64,000 bases of DNA from Lentisphaerota bacterium (lineage in GTDB: Bacteria > Verrucomicrobiota > Lentisphaeria > Victivallales > Victivallaceae): assembly GCA_015061815.1 (NCBI GenBank), contig SUVW01000007.1:31264-95263 (forward strand), written 5' to 3'. A program made the translations under genes and the position numbers. Shown in pieces: positions 1 through 7,938 of the stretch (its first letter is position 1; each line of letters starts with the position of its first letter). Under the pieces are notes generated by a model. That model had not been told where the DNA came from. It made no database searches and saw only the letters and a program-made list of their open reading frames with translations.

Positions 1-2692
1 GTTTGTTGCGGCCGGGGAAAAAGTTGGCGAAGACCTCTTTTTCCAGTACCGGTATCAGCGGAGTGGGACGGATCATGGAGTTGAAAGCATCGCCATTTTC
101 TTCGAGGGTTTTTATCGCGACCGCACCGGCACTGCTGCTGCAGGCGTAACCAACGGCATTGAAAAGACTCATCCGCAACGCCAATTCGCGGTTGGCCGGG
201 CCGTGAATCCAGGTTTTTATCTCCGGGAAATAGAATCTCTGGAAGACCAGACCGTACATATTCAATGCCCGGTAAGGTTCCCACATGCCTTTTTCTCCCA
301 TCCAGATGATATTTTCCGAGAAGTAACCGTCATGGAACTGGCAGAGGTAATCACTGGGGCCGTGTTCAGTGGTGACTATCGCTTCCGGATTGGCTTCCCG
401 GGCCTGACGGACAAAAGCGGAAAGTGTTCTGCCGGCTCCGGCCGGATCAAAGGCGGAACGCAAAGTACCTTTGTAATGACTGTGCTTCGGGTTGAAACAG
501 CCATTCAACCGGCTCATTACATCCAGCCGGTAGCCGTCGGCTCCGGTCTCTTTGATAACTTGAGCCAGTTCCGCGCCCAATTGTTCTCCGAATTCCTCTT
601 CGTACTCACACCAGTTGTAGCCCATGCCGTCGGCCGTATAATTGGTGGCATATTTACCGGGTGAACGCATTTGCGCCCACTTATCCCCGAAAAGTTTTTC
701 AAATTTGGTTCCTTTTGCCACTCCGGAAGGGAACGTATAGAGGGTTATCCGTCCGCCCCGGGCTTTTATTCTCTCTACTTCTGCCCGCAGCAGCGGCAAT
801 CCTCCCCGGGCAACATTGTAACGGTAATCGCCGTTGTTCCCGGCGTTGATCACCGGCAGTTTGGCGGCAAGGACCTTTTCCAGAGTATTCAGTTTTTTCT
901 CCACTTCCGGATTGCCGTAAAACAGTCCGCAAAATTCCATGACTACATTGCGTTCTTTGAGAGAAACCTGATCGGCATAGCGGAAACTTTTGCTGTTGTT
1001 GTCCCAGAATCCGGCAGACTGCGGCGGGTGAAGCAGATGCAGACCGCTGTTGACATGTGCCGAAAGAAAACCGAATGAATCATGATACCATTGCGGTGTG
1101 GGGAAAGGTTTTTTGAACCATACTTTTCTGGCACGTTCAGAGTAGCGCAGCAGAGGTTCATGGAAATTTCCGGCATGAACGCCGACTGCCAGCGGAGTAA
1201 GAATACCTTTTTCACCTTTTTTCAACTGCACTTCCAGATGACGGATCGCCATGTGGATACCGGGGGCGGCAGGGAATATCCCGGCCGGACTTACCCCGAT
1301 CATCTTGTAAACCGCACCATCAAACTCTTTGCCCGATTGTTTTTTTACCAGCAGATCCATCGGCATCCCGTCATCCGCTTTCGCGTAAAAATAACCGCCG
1401 CCGCCAAGAGAGTTGTTCCAGAAACTCATCAGCGGGAAAAAGAGCGTACAGCCGTATGGATGGTGTATTTCACAATCCAGATCTCCGGCGGCTCCGGATT
1501 CAAAGGGATAGAAAAACTCATCTTTTTTCAGGTCGCTTCCCATCCGGATATTGGTCAGAAGCGGCAGAACGACTTGAAATTTGCGCTCTTTGTTGTCGAA
1601 GTGGCGGAGATTCATTTCCACATGAACTTCCGGAGAGGCGGAATCAACACTCATCCGGAGTTCCGCAACCAGAGCTTGCTGCATATTTTTTAAGGTGATA
1701 ACGGCATTTTTTTCCTCATCATCCCCGGTGATTTTTACCGCAGTGACCTTGAAGTTTCCGGGAAGTATCCGTGCATTTTTCTCATAGACCGCAAAAAAAT
1801 CTCCGGGCTGACCGATAATATTCTTTTGAATGTATTTATTGAAAAATTCTTTTATTTTGAAGCTTCCGGCAGTGTCAAATCTCATCCGGAAAAAACCGTT
1901 TTCCAGAGAGAGGATGCCGTTATTATGGGAAATCCCGGCCGCTTGCTTCTGCGGAGAGGGAACCGCCGGGACTGCCGGCATTTGCGGCATGGATACCGGT
2001 GTCGGGATGAAATTCCCGGCGGCATTATCTTTTTCTTCCGGTCTGGTGCCGATAACATGCACCCGGTCGATACTCATGGAATATTCTTTGTCCGGGCTGT
2101 AAATGCAGAAAAGTACCGGCAGCGGATGAGAGGGAATGGCTTCTTTACGGACAGCTTTGCCTTTGGATACACCGTCGATAAAAAGTTCCACGCTTTCCGG
2201 CTGCCAGACGATCTTTAATTCAAACCAGCGGTTTTCCGGCAATTTCCCGGTGCTGTGCCGCTGATTTACCGGATTGAGCTTGCGGTTGGTTCCGGTGAGC
2301 AGGATGCCGTTGCGTGAATCGGTATTCTGTATCCATGCAATTGATGATGCCCAGGGATCATCATTGGCAAATCCGGCGTAAAGGTTGAATCCTCTTCCTG
2401 CGGTGTCATAACGCAGACGGGCAGTCAGGGTGCCGTACATAAAACGCTGTTTGCTGAATAAACGTATTTCTGAACGCGGTTTGCCTTTCAGGCTCAATAT
2501 CCCGTGACCGCAGGTGATATCATCAGTCGGCCCCTGGATCTTCCACAATTCCTGCTCGGAATGATCTTCCAATGCCACCTTGGAGCGTTCCCGGGAAAAT
2601 TGGTGGAAGTCATCGGTGATTTCCACTGTCTCCCCCCGGAGATTGGCTGTACAGAGCATGAAAAGTACTCCGCAGATCAATGTTTTTCTCAT
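1..2692 (-). CDS. Secreted glycosidase-like protein (DUF6259-like), 3' end cut off by the window
   Basis: An uninterrupted frame of about 897 codons runs off the left edge, so the C-terminus is missing. It starts at an ATG with a GAAGGGA ribosome-binding site and a signal peptide (MRKTLICGVLFMLCTANLRG). Residues of about 25-210 look like a LamG/concanavalin-like beta-sandwich; a low-complexity Pro/Ala/Val linker follows near residue 230. The C-terminal half resembles a TIM-barrel glycosidase: an Asp in DGYRLDV (about residue 724) and a Glu in TTEHGP (about 776) sit where a catalytic pair could be. Residues such as WYHDSFGF and HAGNFHEPL recall DUF6259-type proteins of Lentisphaerota. The role inferred is cleavage of a host or plant glycan outside the cytoplasm; substrate unknown. 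No -35 is obvious upstream, so an activator may be needed. Confidence 0.6.
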   Translation of the reverse strand, partial: MRKTLICGVLFMLCTANLRGETVEITDDFHQFSRERSKVALEDHSEQELWKIQGPTDDITCGHGILSLKGKPRSEIRLFSKQRFMYGTLTARLRYDTAGRGFNLYAGFANDDPWASSIAWIQNTDSRNGILLTGTNRKLNPVNQRHSTGKLPENRWFELKIVWQPESVELFIDGVSKGKAVRKEAIPSHPLPVLFCIYSPDKEYSMSIDRVHVIGTRPEEKDNAAGNFIPTPVSMPQMPAVPAVPSPQKQAAGISHNNGILSLENGFFRMRFDTAGSFKIKEFFNKYIQKNIIGQPGDFFAVYEKNARILPGNFKVTAVKITGDDEEKNAVITLKNMQQALVAELRMSVDSASPEVHVEMNLRHFDNKERKFQVVLPLLTNIRMGSDLKKDEFFYPFESGAAGDLDCEIHHPYGCTLFFPLMSFWNNSLGGGGYFYAKADDGMPMDLLVKKQSGKEFDGAVYKMIGVSPAGIFPAAPGIHMAIRHLEVQLKKGEKGILTPLAVGVHAGNFHEPLLRYSERARKVWFKKPFPTPQWYHDSFGFLSAHVNSGLHLLHPPQSAGFWDNNSKSFRYADQVSLKERNVVMEFCGLFYGNPEVEKKLNTLEKVLAAKLPVINAGNNGDYRYNVARGGLPLLRAEVERIKARGGRITLYTFPSGVAKGTKFEKLFGDKWAQMRSPGKYATNYTADGMGYNWCEYEEEFGEQLGAELAQVIKETGADGYRLDVMSRLNGCFNPKHSHYKGTLRSAFDPAGAGRTLSAFVRQAREANPEAIVTTEHGPSDYLCQFHDGYFSENIIWMGEKGMWEPYRALNMYGLVFQRFYFPEIKTWIHGPANRELALRMSLFNAVGYACSSSAGAVAIKTLEENGDAFNSMIRPTPLIPVLEKEVFANFFPGRNK

Positions 2693-2809
2693 TAAAAAAT
2701 CCCTTCAGTTTGTTTTGAGGCGACCGGAAAAGTCACCTTATATTAATTTTTTTCCGTCGGGATTTCCGGCCGCAAATCCCCCGAACACGCTCTTAATATA
2801 TTGCAGTAT

Positions 2810-2996
2810 GAGATTTTTTGAAATGTCCGGAAAAATCATTGATATATCCAAATCGTTTTTTATTGTTCCGGAAGGTGAAAAAATATTTGCGCTCCGGTAT
2901 TTTACCGGCTGCCGTGATAAAAAAATCCCGGATAAGCGCACTGCCGGATCTGTAAAAAATCGGCATAGTGGCTTATCCGGTAAACTCCGGGGATAG
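2810..2996 (+). CDS. Short hypothetical ORF, doubtful
   Basis: A 62-codon frame starting MRFFEMSGKIIDISKSFF lies divergent from the upstream glycosidase gene, the position where an AraC-type regulator would be expected. No domain is recognised and it stops early. A perfect 10-bp inverted repeat (CCGGATAAGC / GCTTATCCGG, about 2929-2984) overlaps its 3' end and could instead form a terminator-like hairpin. It may be a decayed gene or non-coding. Confidence 0.2.
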
Positions 2997-3039
2997 TCCC
3001 CGGACAAAGGATATGGATGTTTTCAGGTATCGGGCGGAA

Positions 3040-3270
3040 TCAGGCTTTGACCGGGCCGGTAACGACTTCAACTCCGGCCGGAGCATCGATCCGGGAGACT
3101 TTGCCGCGCTGTGCGGTTATCCGGATCGTTCCGTGCGGCAAGGGGAATGAACCTGAAACATATTCCAGGTCGCCTGTATCCGGTGCGACAGATATTTTAC
3201 TGCCGCCGGAGCTTTTCTGCCGAAGCAGAGATCGGGCCAGACGGACTTTGCTGCTATTCCGGATGATGGA
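3040..3270 (-). pseudogene. Remnant of an alpha-L-rhamnosidase C-terminal domain
   Basis: The minus strand is open for 76 codons between an upstream TAA and a TGA, with no start codon. The text GDLEYVSGSFPLPHGTIRIT, then RIDAPAGVEVVTG, follows the typical last beta-sandwich of bacterial alpha-L-rhamnosidases (a 'gsv-tphG-isv-w' strand, then 'PAG' near the end). Nothing of the catalytic barrel is present upstream, so this is most likely the tail of a deleted gene. The family call rests on pattern memory only. Confidence 0.45.
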
Positions 3271-3358
3271 TTAGACCGGGATATAGATTATGCTTCGCCG
3301 GTCACGAAGGCAATTTTGATGAAATTTCAGCTTTTAAGTAAAAATTTTTCCCGACTCC

Positions 3359-3387
3359 TTGCAATCCGGGGTTACCGGTATTATATT
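3359..3387 (+). promoter_or_regulatory. Sigma-70 promoter of ftsK
   Basis: TTGCAA and TATATT are separated by exactly 17 bp, 40 bp before the ftsK start. Confidence 0.55.
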
Positions 3388-3427
3388 TATAAGTCAAATG
3401 TAAAGTTGTATTTTTATGGAGTGAATT

Positions 3428-5956
3428 TTGATAAGGAACCCCCGCAATGTTCCGGACGAACCGGAAGTGAAGCATCAGGTGAAGTTGAAACATATCTTGT
3501 TTTGTGTCGTGATGCTGCTGGCTGTATTGGCCGTGATATCTCATTGTCCGCAGGATTGGAATGCACTTAACGGAGGCATTTCCGCTCCGCCGTTGAATTG
3601 GATCGGTTCGCTGGGAGCCGTATTCAGTCATGTCGTGCTTTTTTCCTGCGGGATCGCCGGTTATATCCTCGTGGTGCTTTTTCTCTTGCGTGCCGTCCGG
3701 CTGCTGCTGCCCGGTGCCGGCGGTGTCAAAAGTTTTATTTCCGGAACTTTTCTGGTCACCGCTGGAGCTATGCTGCTTCTGGCTCTGGCACCGGAACCTT
3801 TTGCCGGGATAACCCACAATCTCGGCTTGGGGCGCAGTGATGAACCGTTGAAGGCACTTTCCGGAGGATTGATCGGACAATTCTTTGCCGCACCGGCTTG
3901 TGAACCGGCGATCGCGGCCGGATGTTTGCGGCAATTGATCGGTACGGTCGGGACGATGGTCGTCGGCTGGATCATGGTCACTGCCGGCGGTGTGATCCTG
4001 TATGTTTCCGATTGGCATGACCTTTTGCGGGGAGCCGCCGTCGTCCGCGATTCTGCATCCGGGGTGGGGGCTGCGCTTTTATCCAGGTGGGAAGCTCATC
4101 GGGCGGCCAAAGCAGAGGCCGCAGAAGCCGCCCGGGCCGAGGCGGAAGCCGATGCCGATGAGAAAACTGCTGTTATTCGATCTGTTGCGGAAAAATCCCC
4201 CGCCGCCGACAAATCGCGCTTATCCGCACTGCTGGCGGAATTGGAAACTGCTCCGGAGGAAGAGCTGCCGTTGGTTCAGGATATGGAAGAAAATAATCCG
4301 GCACCGGCGGATAATGCTGCCGCACCGGCTTTTTCCGTGCGTTCGATACCGGTTGATAAAGTTCCGGCAGCAGCCGCTGTTCCGGGGATCCCGGAAGTCG
4401 GCCGTCAGGTCGTTCAGCAGGGGGAAAAGTTGCGGGGAGAGCATGGGGATTTTGTTTTGCCGCTGGTCAGTATGCTGGCCCAGGGAACCAATGTGGTCGG
4501 GGAAAGCAGTGATGCCATTGAATTGGCTAAAAGCAAAATCCAACAGACTCTGGAAGATTTTGCCATCGCCGGACGGGTCACCGGACATGTTTCCGGACCG
4601 CGTGTCACCCGCTATGAAATAACTCTTGATCCCGGAATAAACGTCAAAAAAGTTGAACAGATACAGGATAATATCCGTATGGCTCTGGCCGCAACCAGTA
4701 TCCGGGTGCTTGCTCCCATCCCCGGCCGTTCTGTTGTCGGTATCGAGGTTTCAAACAGCAAACCGGAAGCGGTATTTATGCGTTCGGTCATGGAAAGCGA
4801 TGAGTGGAAGTACGGCAAGGCGGAGATCCCGCTGGCTCTGGGGAAAAATGTTTCCGGCAAGCCGGTGATCCTTGACCTGGCAAAAGCTCCGCACATGCTG
4901 GTCGCCGGTGCTACCGGTACCGGTAAAAGCGTATGTTCAAACTCGATTATCACCAGTTTGCTCTTTAAATTCAAACCCGATGAATTGCGTTTGATAATGG
5001 TTGACCCAAAAATCGTTGAATTTGATGCTTATAAAACTTTGCCGCATTTGCTTACACCGATCATCAATGATTCAGCTAAAGTACCCATTGCTCTGCGGTG
5101 GGCTGCCAATGAGATGGATCGCAGATATCATATTCTGGCCAGTGTCGGGGTGAAAAAACTTTCGGAATTCAACAGCCGTCCCCGTTCCGGAGAACCGGAA
5201 TTTGATCACGAAGGCAATCCGGTACCGGATAAAATGCCGCTGCTGGTGATAATTCTGGATGAGCTGGCCGATCTGATGATGACGGAAGCTAAAAAAGATG
5301 TGGAAACCAATATCACCCGGATCGCCCAGAAAGGACGGGCCGCCGGAATCCACATAATCGTGGCTACCCAGCGGCCAAGTACCAACATCATCACCGGCGT
5401 GATCAAAGCCAATTTGCCCACCAGACTCTGTTTCCAGGTACGCAGTCTGGTTGACAGCCGGGTGGTATTGGATACTCCGGGTGCAGAAAAACTTCTCGGA
5501 ATGGGCGATATGCTGGTTATGACCAGTTCCAGTATGGAGATCGAACGGGTACAGGGTGCATGGGTGAAAGATGATGATATCAAAAATGTTGTGAAATTTG
5601 TTTCAGATCAGGCTCCGCAACGCTTCAATGATACAGTGCTGGCTGAAAGCGAAGATGCCGGTGAGGAGATCGATGAAGATATGGAACGCATCGATCCGGA
5701 AGACCGGGCGGATATCGCTCCTCTGGTTCAAAAACATATGCGTCCGGGGGATGACGATATCATGCGCCGCGCTCTGGAAGTGGTGATCCTTGACCGCAAA
5801 GCAAGTACAAGTTATCTGCAGCGGAGATTGAAAATCGGTTACAACCGGGCCGCCGAATTGGTCGATCAGATGGAAGAACGCGGTATCGTCGGGCCGCCGT
5901 CCGGCAGTGGAAACAAACGGGATATTTTGATTTTTGATGGAATAGATATTGGATAA
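3428..5956 (+). CDS. ftsK: DNA translocase FtsK/SpoIIIE
   Basis: This is the ATP-driven DNA pump that clears and resolves chromosome termini at the division septum. The first ~200 residues carry several hydrophobic membrane segments, followed by a charged Ala/Glu-rich linker (about 210-330). The motor has Walker A GATGTGKS near residue 494 and Walker B LLVIILDELADLM near 610. The last ~65 residues are the winged-helix gamma domain (ASTSYLQRRLKIGYNRAAEL). 842 residues is normal for the family. The start is TTG, chosen because a GGAG site lies 6-7 bases ahead and no better in-frame ATG precedes the first membrane segment. A RodZ-like gene follows 11 bp downstream, suggesting a joint cell-division/shape unit. 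Confidence 0.95.
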   Translation: MIRNPRNVPDEPEVKHQVKLKHILFCVVMLLAVLAVISHCPQDWNALNGGISAPPLNWIGSLGAVFSHVVLFSCGIAGYILVVLFLLRAVRLLLPGAGGVKSFISGTFLVTAGAMLLLALAPEPFAGITHNLGLGRSDEPLKALSGGLIGQFFAAPACEPAIAAGCLRQLIGTVGTMVVGWIMVTAGGVILYVSDWHDLLRGAAVVRDSASGVGAALLSRWEAHRAAKAEAAEAARAEAEADADEKTAVIRSVAEKSPAADKSRLSALLAELETAPEEELPLVQDMEENNPAPADNAAAPAFSVRSIPVDKVPAAAAVPGIPEVGRQVVQQGEKLRGEHGDFVLPLVSMLAQGTNVVGESSDAIELAKSKIQQTLEDFAIAGRVTGHVSGPRVTRYEITLDPGINVKKVEQIQDNIRMALAATSIRVLAPIPGRSVVGIEVSNSKPEAVFMRSVMESDEWKYGKAEIPLALGKNVSGKPVILDLAKAPHMLVAGATGTGKSVCSNSIITSLLFKFKPDELRLIMVDPKIVEFDAYKTLPHLLTPIINDSAKVPIALRWAANEMDRRYHILASVGVKKLSEFNSRPRSGEPEFDHEGNPVPDKMPLLVIILDELADLMMTEAKKDVETNITRIAQKGRAAGIHIIVATQRPSTNIITGVIKANLPTRLCFQVRSLVDSRVVLDTPGAEKLLGMGDMLVMTSSSMEIERVQGAWVKDDDIKNVVKFVSDQAPQRFNDTVLAESEDAGEEIDEDMERIDPEDRADIAPLVQKHMRPGDDDIMRRALEVVILDRKASTSYLQRRLKIGYNRAAELVDQMEERGIVGPPSGSGNKRDILIFDGIDIG

Positions 5957-5967
5957 GGGGTGGATAT

Positions 5968-6762
5968 ATGTTGGATTTTGGCACTGATATGAATGAGCGT
6001 GAAGAGTTGAATAATGATGAGTTATTCAGCCAGACTGCTGTGAAAAATTCATCCGTTCAGTTTCCGGAAAAAGAAAACAGTGTTTCCGGAACAAATTCCC
6101 CGGAACTTCCGGCCAGACCCCGGATCAAACCGCCGGTCCTGCCGAAGTATAATGAGCCGCCTGCTCCCAAAGCTGCGGTTCAACCGGTTCTGCGGAATAA
6201 TCCGCATTTCCTTCATCGCCGCCGTAAAGCAGAGGAATTTTCCACCGAAGATAAAATGGAGGTCTCCCGGATCTTGAAGGCTGCACGCACTGCCGCCGGA
6301 TTGACCAGAGAGGATGTGGAATCTTCCACGCAGATCAGAGCTCATTACCTTGCCGCTTTGGAAGAAGCTGACTATGATAAGTTGCCGCAACCGGTATATG
6401 TGTTGGCATATTTGAGGAAGTTGTGCGAGTTGTACGATATCCCCCGGGAGGAAGAAGAACAGCTCGTTCGTCCCTGGAGAAATATCCCATGCGAACTGCC
6501 GGAAAATCTCCCGGCCGCTGTCCAGCCGGATAATGAAAATCCCGATCGGAGAATGATTTTCCGTCTGGAAATCATTCTGTTCGCTTCCGGAGCCTTGATC
6601 ATCGGCGGGATCATCGTGCTGATCGTGGTTCTCATCGTATCATATTTCAGCGGCAAAACAATGCCGGCTCCGGTTTTCGATAATGAAAAGTTGCTCGAAA
6701 TCCAGGATACCCCACGTCTGAATTCACCGGATCAGCCGTCTTTGACTGCTTCCGGCAGGTAA
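5968..6762 (+). CDS. RodZ-like helix-turn-helix membrane protein
   Basis: A disordered acidic/proline-rich N-terminus (about 1-90) precedes an HTH of the RodZ/HTH_25 type (about 97-160; MEVSRILKAARTAAGLTRED, then AHYLAALEEADYDKLPQPVY). One transmembrane helix follows at about 199-227 (IILFASGALIIGGIIVLIVV). The C-terminal tail of ~37 residues is too short for the usual RodZ beta domain. RodZ proteins link MreB filaments to the membrane and control rod shape; a role in shape is inferred from this architecture and from ftsK next door. A good AGGGG site precedes the ATG. Confidence 0.75.
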   Translation: MLDFGTDMNEREELNNDELFSQTAVKNSSVQFPEKENSVSGTNSPELPARPRIKPPVLPKYNEPPAPKAAVQPVLRNNPHFLHRRRKAEEFSTEDKMEVSRILKAARTAAGLTREDVESSTQIRAHYLAALEEADYDKLPQPVYVLAYLRKLCELYDIPREEEEQLVRPWRNIPCELPENLPAAVQPDNENPDRRMIFRLEIILFASGALIIGGIIVLIVVLIVSYFSGKTMPAPVFDNEKLLEIQDTPRLNSPDQPSLTASGR

Positions 6763-6787
6763 TTGCGCAGTTTTGTGCATTCTGGAC

Positions 6788-6818
6788 TTGAAAAAGTCAA
6801 CTTCTTGAGGCATATTAT
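6788..6818 (+). promoter_or_regulatory. Probable promoter of tRNA-Arg
   Basis: TTGAAA is followed by CATATTATAT. CATATT gives a 17-bp spacer and TATTAT a 19-bp spacer. The tRNA starts about 18 bp after the -10. Confidence 0.45.
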
Positions 6819-6835
6819 ATAAGTACATTTTTTCC

Positions 6836-6911
<76 letters not shown>

Positions 6912-6920
6912 AAAAATAAT

Positions 6921-6953
6921 CAGCCGACCATTCCGGTCGGCTTTATTTTTTGG
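6921..6953 (+). terminator. Rho-independent terminator of tRNA-Arg
   Basis: AGCCGACC-ATTCC-GGTCGGCT is followed by TTATTTTTT. The hairpin recurs at 7058 and 7195 because it lies at the head of each 137-bp repeat unit. Confidence 0.85.
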
Positions 6954-7296
6954 TATCCCGGGCAGTGCGTTGTCGATGGGTTGCCTCGCTATCAGCTTCG
7001 GCATTTCGCGGCACAGCCGCTTCATCGACCCCGCCCCGGGCTGTTTCGGGAATAGGTCAGCTGACCATTCCGGTCGGCTTTATTTTTTGGTATCCCGGGC
7101 AGTGCGTTGTCGATGGGTTGCCTCGCTATCAGCTTCGGCATTTCGCGGCACAGCCGCTTCATCGACCCCGCCCCGGGCTGTTTCGGGGATAGATCAGCCG
7201 ACCACTCCGGTCGGCTTTATTTTTTGGTATCCCGGGCAGTGCGTTGTCGATGGGTTGCCTCGCTATCAGCTTCGGCATTTCGCGGCACAGCCGCTT
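6921..7296 (+). repeat. 137-bp tandem repeat, 2.75 copies, each headed by a terminator hairpin
   Basis: Units begin at 6921, 7058 and 7195, a period of exactly 137 bp both times; the third breaks off at 7296. Each unit carries the terminator hairpin (with small compensated changes such as AGCCGACC to AGCTGACC), then a GC-rich block with its own long imperfect inverted repeat (CCCGGGC...GTCGATGGG against CATCGACCC...CCCGGGC). Unequal duplication behind the tRNA would produce this. The open frames across the array repeat the same translation and show no ribosome-binding sites, so it is treated as non-coding. Confidence 0.9.
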
Positions 7297-7880
7297 GCAA
7301 ATATACGTGGTGAGTGCAGACGTGGTCGGTGGAGCGACCGTGACGGACAAAACGGACTTAACAGACAATAACGGACAATGGGTGGTTACACGTCTGCAGA
7401 CAAACGCTTGCAGTCTGCACCCCCGCCGCCCCCTCGGAGATGGTGTGTCTGTATTGTCTGTAAAGTCTGTCATGTCTGTTTTTGTCCGTAAAAGCGCATG
7501 CCAAATCGAGCGCAAGCGAGCCAACAAAAAACAGCTTGCAAATATACGTGGTGAGTGCAGGCGTGGTCGGTGGATCGACCGTAACGGACAAAACGGACTT
7601 AACAGACGATAACGGACAGGGGTGGTTACACGTCTGCAGACAAACGCTTGCAGTCTGCCGCCCTCCCGCGCCCAGCGCAGCGAAGGCGCACTTACCGCAG
7701 CGGCACGTTTGCCGCCGAGCGCAAGCGAGCCAACAAAAACAGCGGCACGTTTGCCGCCTGCAAATCAACGTGGTGAGTGCAGACGTGGTCGGTGGAGCGA
7801 CCGTGACGGACAAAACGGACTTAACAGACAATAACGGTCAATGGGTGGTTACACGCCTGCAAACACACGTTTACCGCCAG
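7297..7880 (+). repeat. Second tandem repeat family, three ~110-120 bp units spaced 241 and 222 bp
   Basis: Near-identical blocks begin at 7297, 7538 and 7760. Each contains ACGTGGTGAGTGCAGACGTG (GGCGTG in the second), then a run of CGGACA/ACAGACA-like words and GGTGGTTACACGTCTGCA. Between them lie linkers sharing GCGCAAGCGAGCCAACAAAA. The short-word periodicity (GTCTGTAAAGTCTGTCATGT on one strand around 7450) suggests slippage. No coding signal or known RNA was recognised. The stretch from 7880 to 7938 holds nothing recognisable. Confidence 0.85.
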
Positions 7881-7938
7881 CAGACAAGCACTCCGCATGC
7901 TGTGTGCATTTGGAGTGTCGTGCTTGTGAATTGGGTTT

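Noticed and set aside
6950..7194. Integron attC sites
   Set aside because: The inverted repeats are long, but the conserved GTTRRRY/RYYYAAC core triplets are not present and no integrase is seen.
7358..7831. 157-codon minus-strand frame with repeated SVKSVLSVTV text
   Set aside because: Produced by translating the tandem repeats; no start signal and the same phrase recurs with each unit.
6921..7880. CRISPR array
   Set aside because: Units are 137 bp or over 100 bp, tandem or nearly so, and lack short unique spacers; no cas gene nearby.
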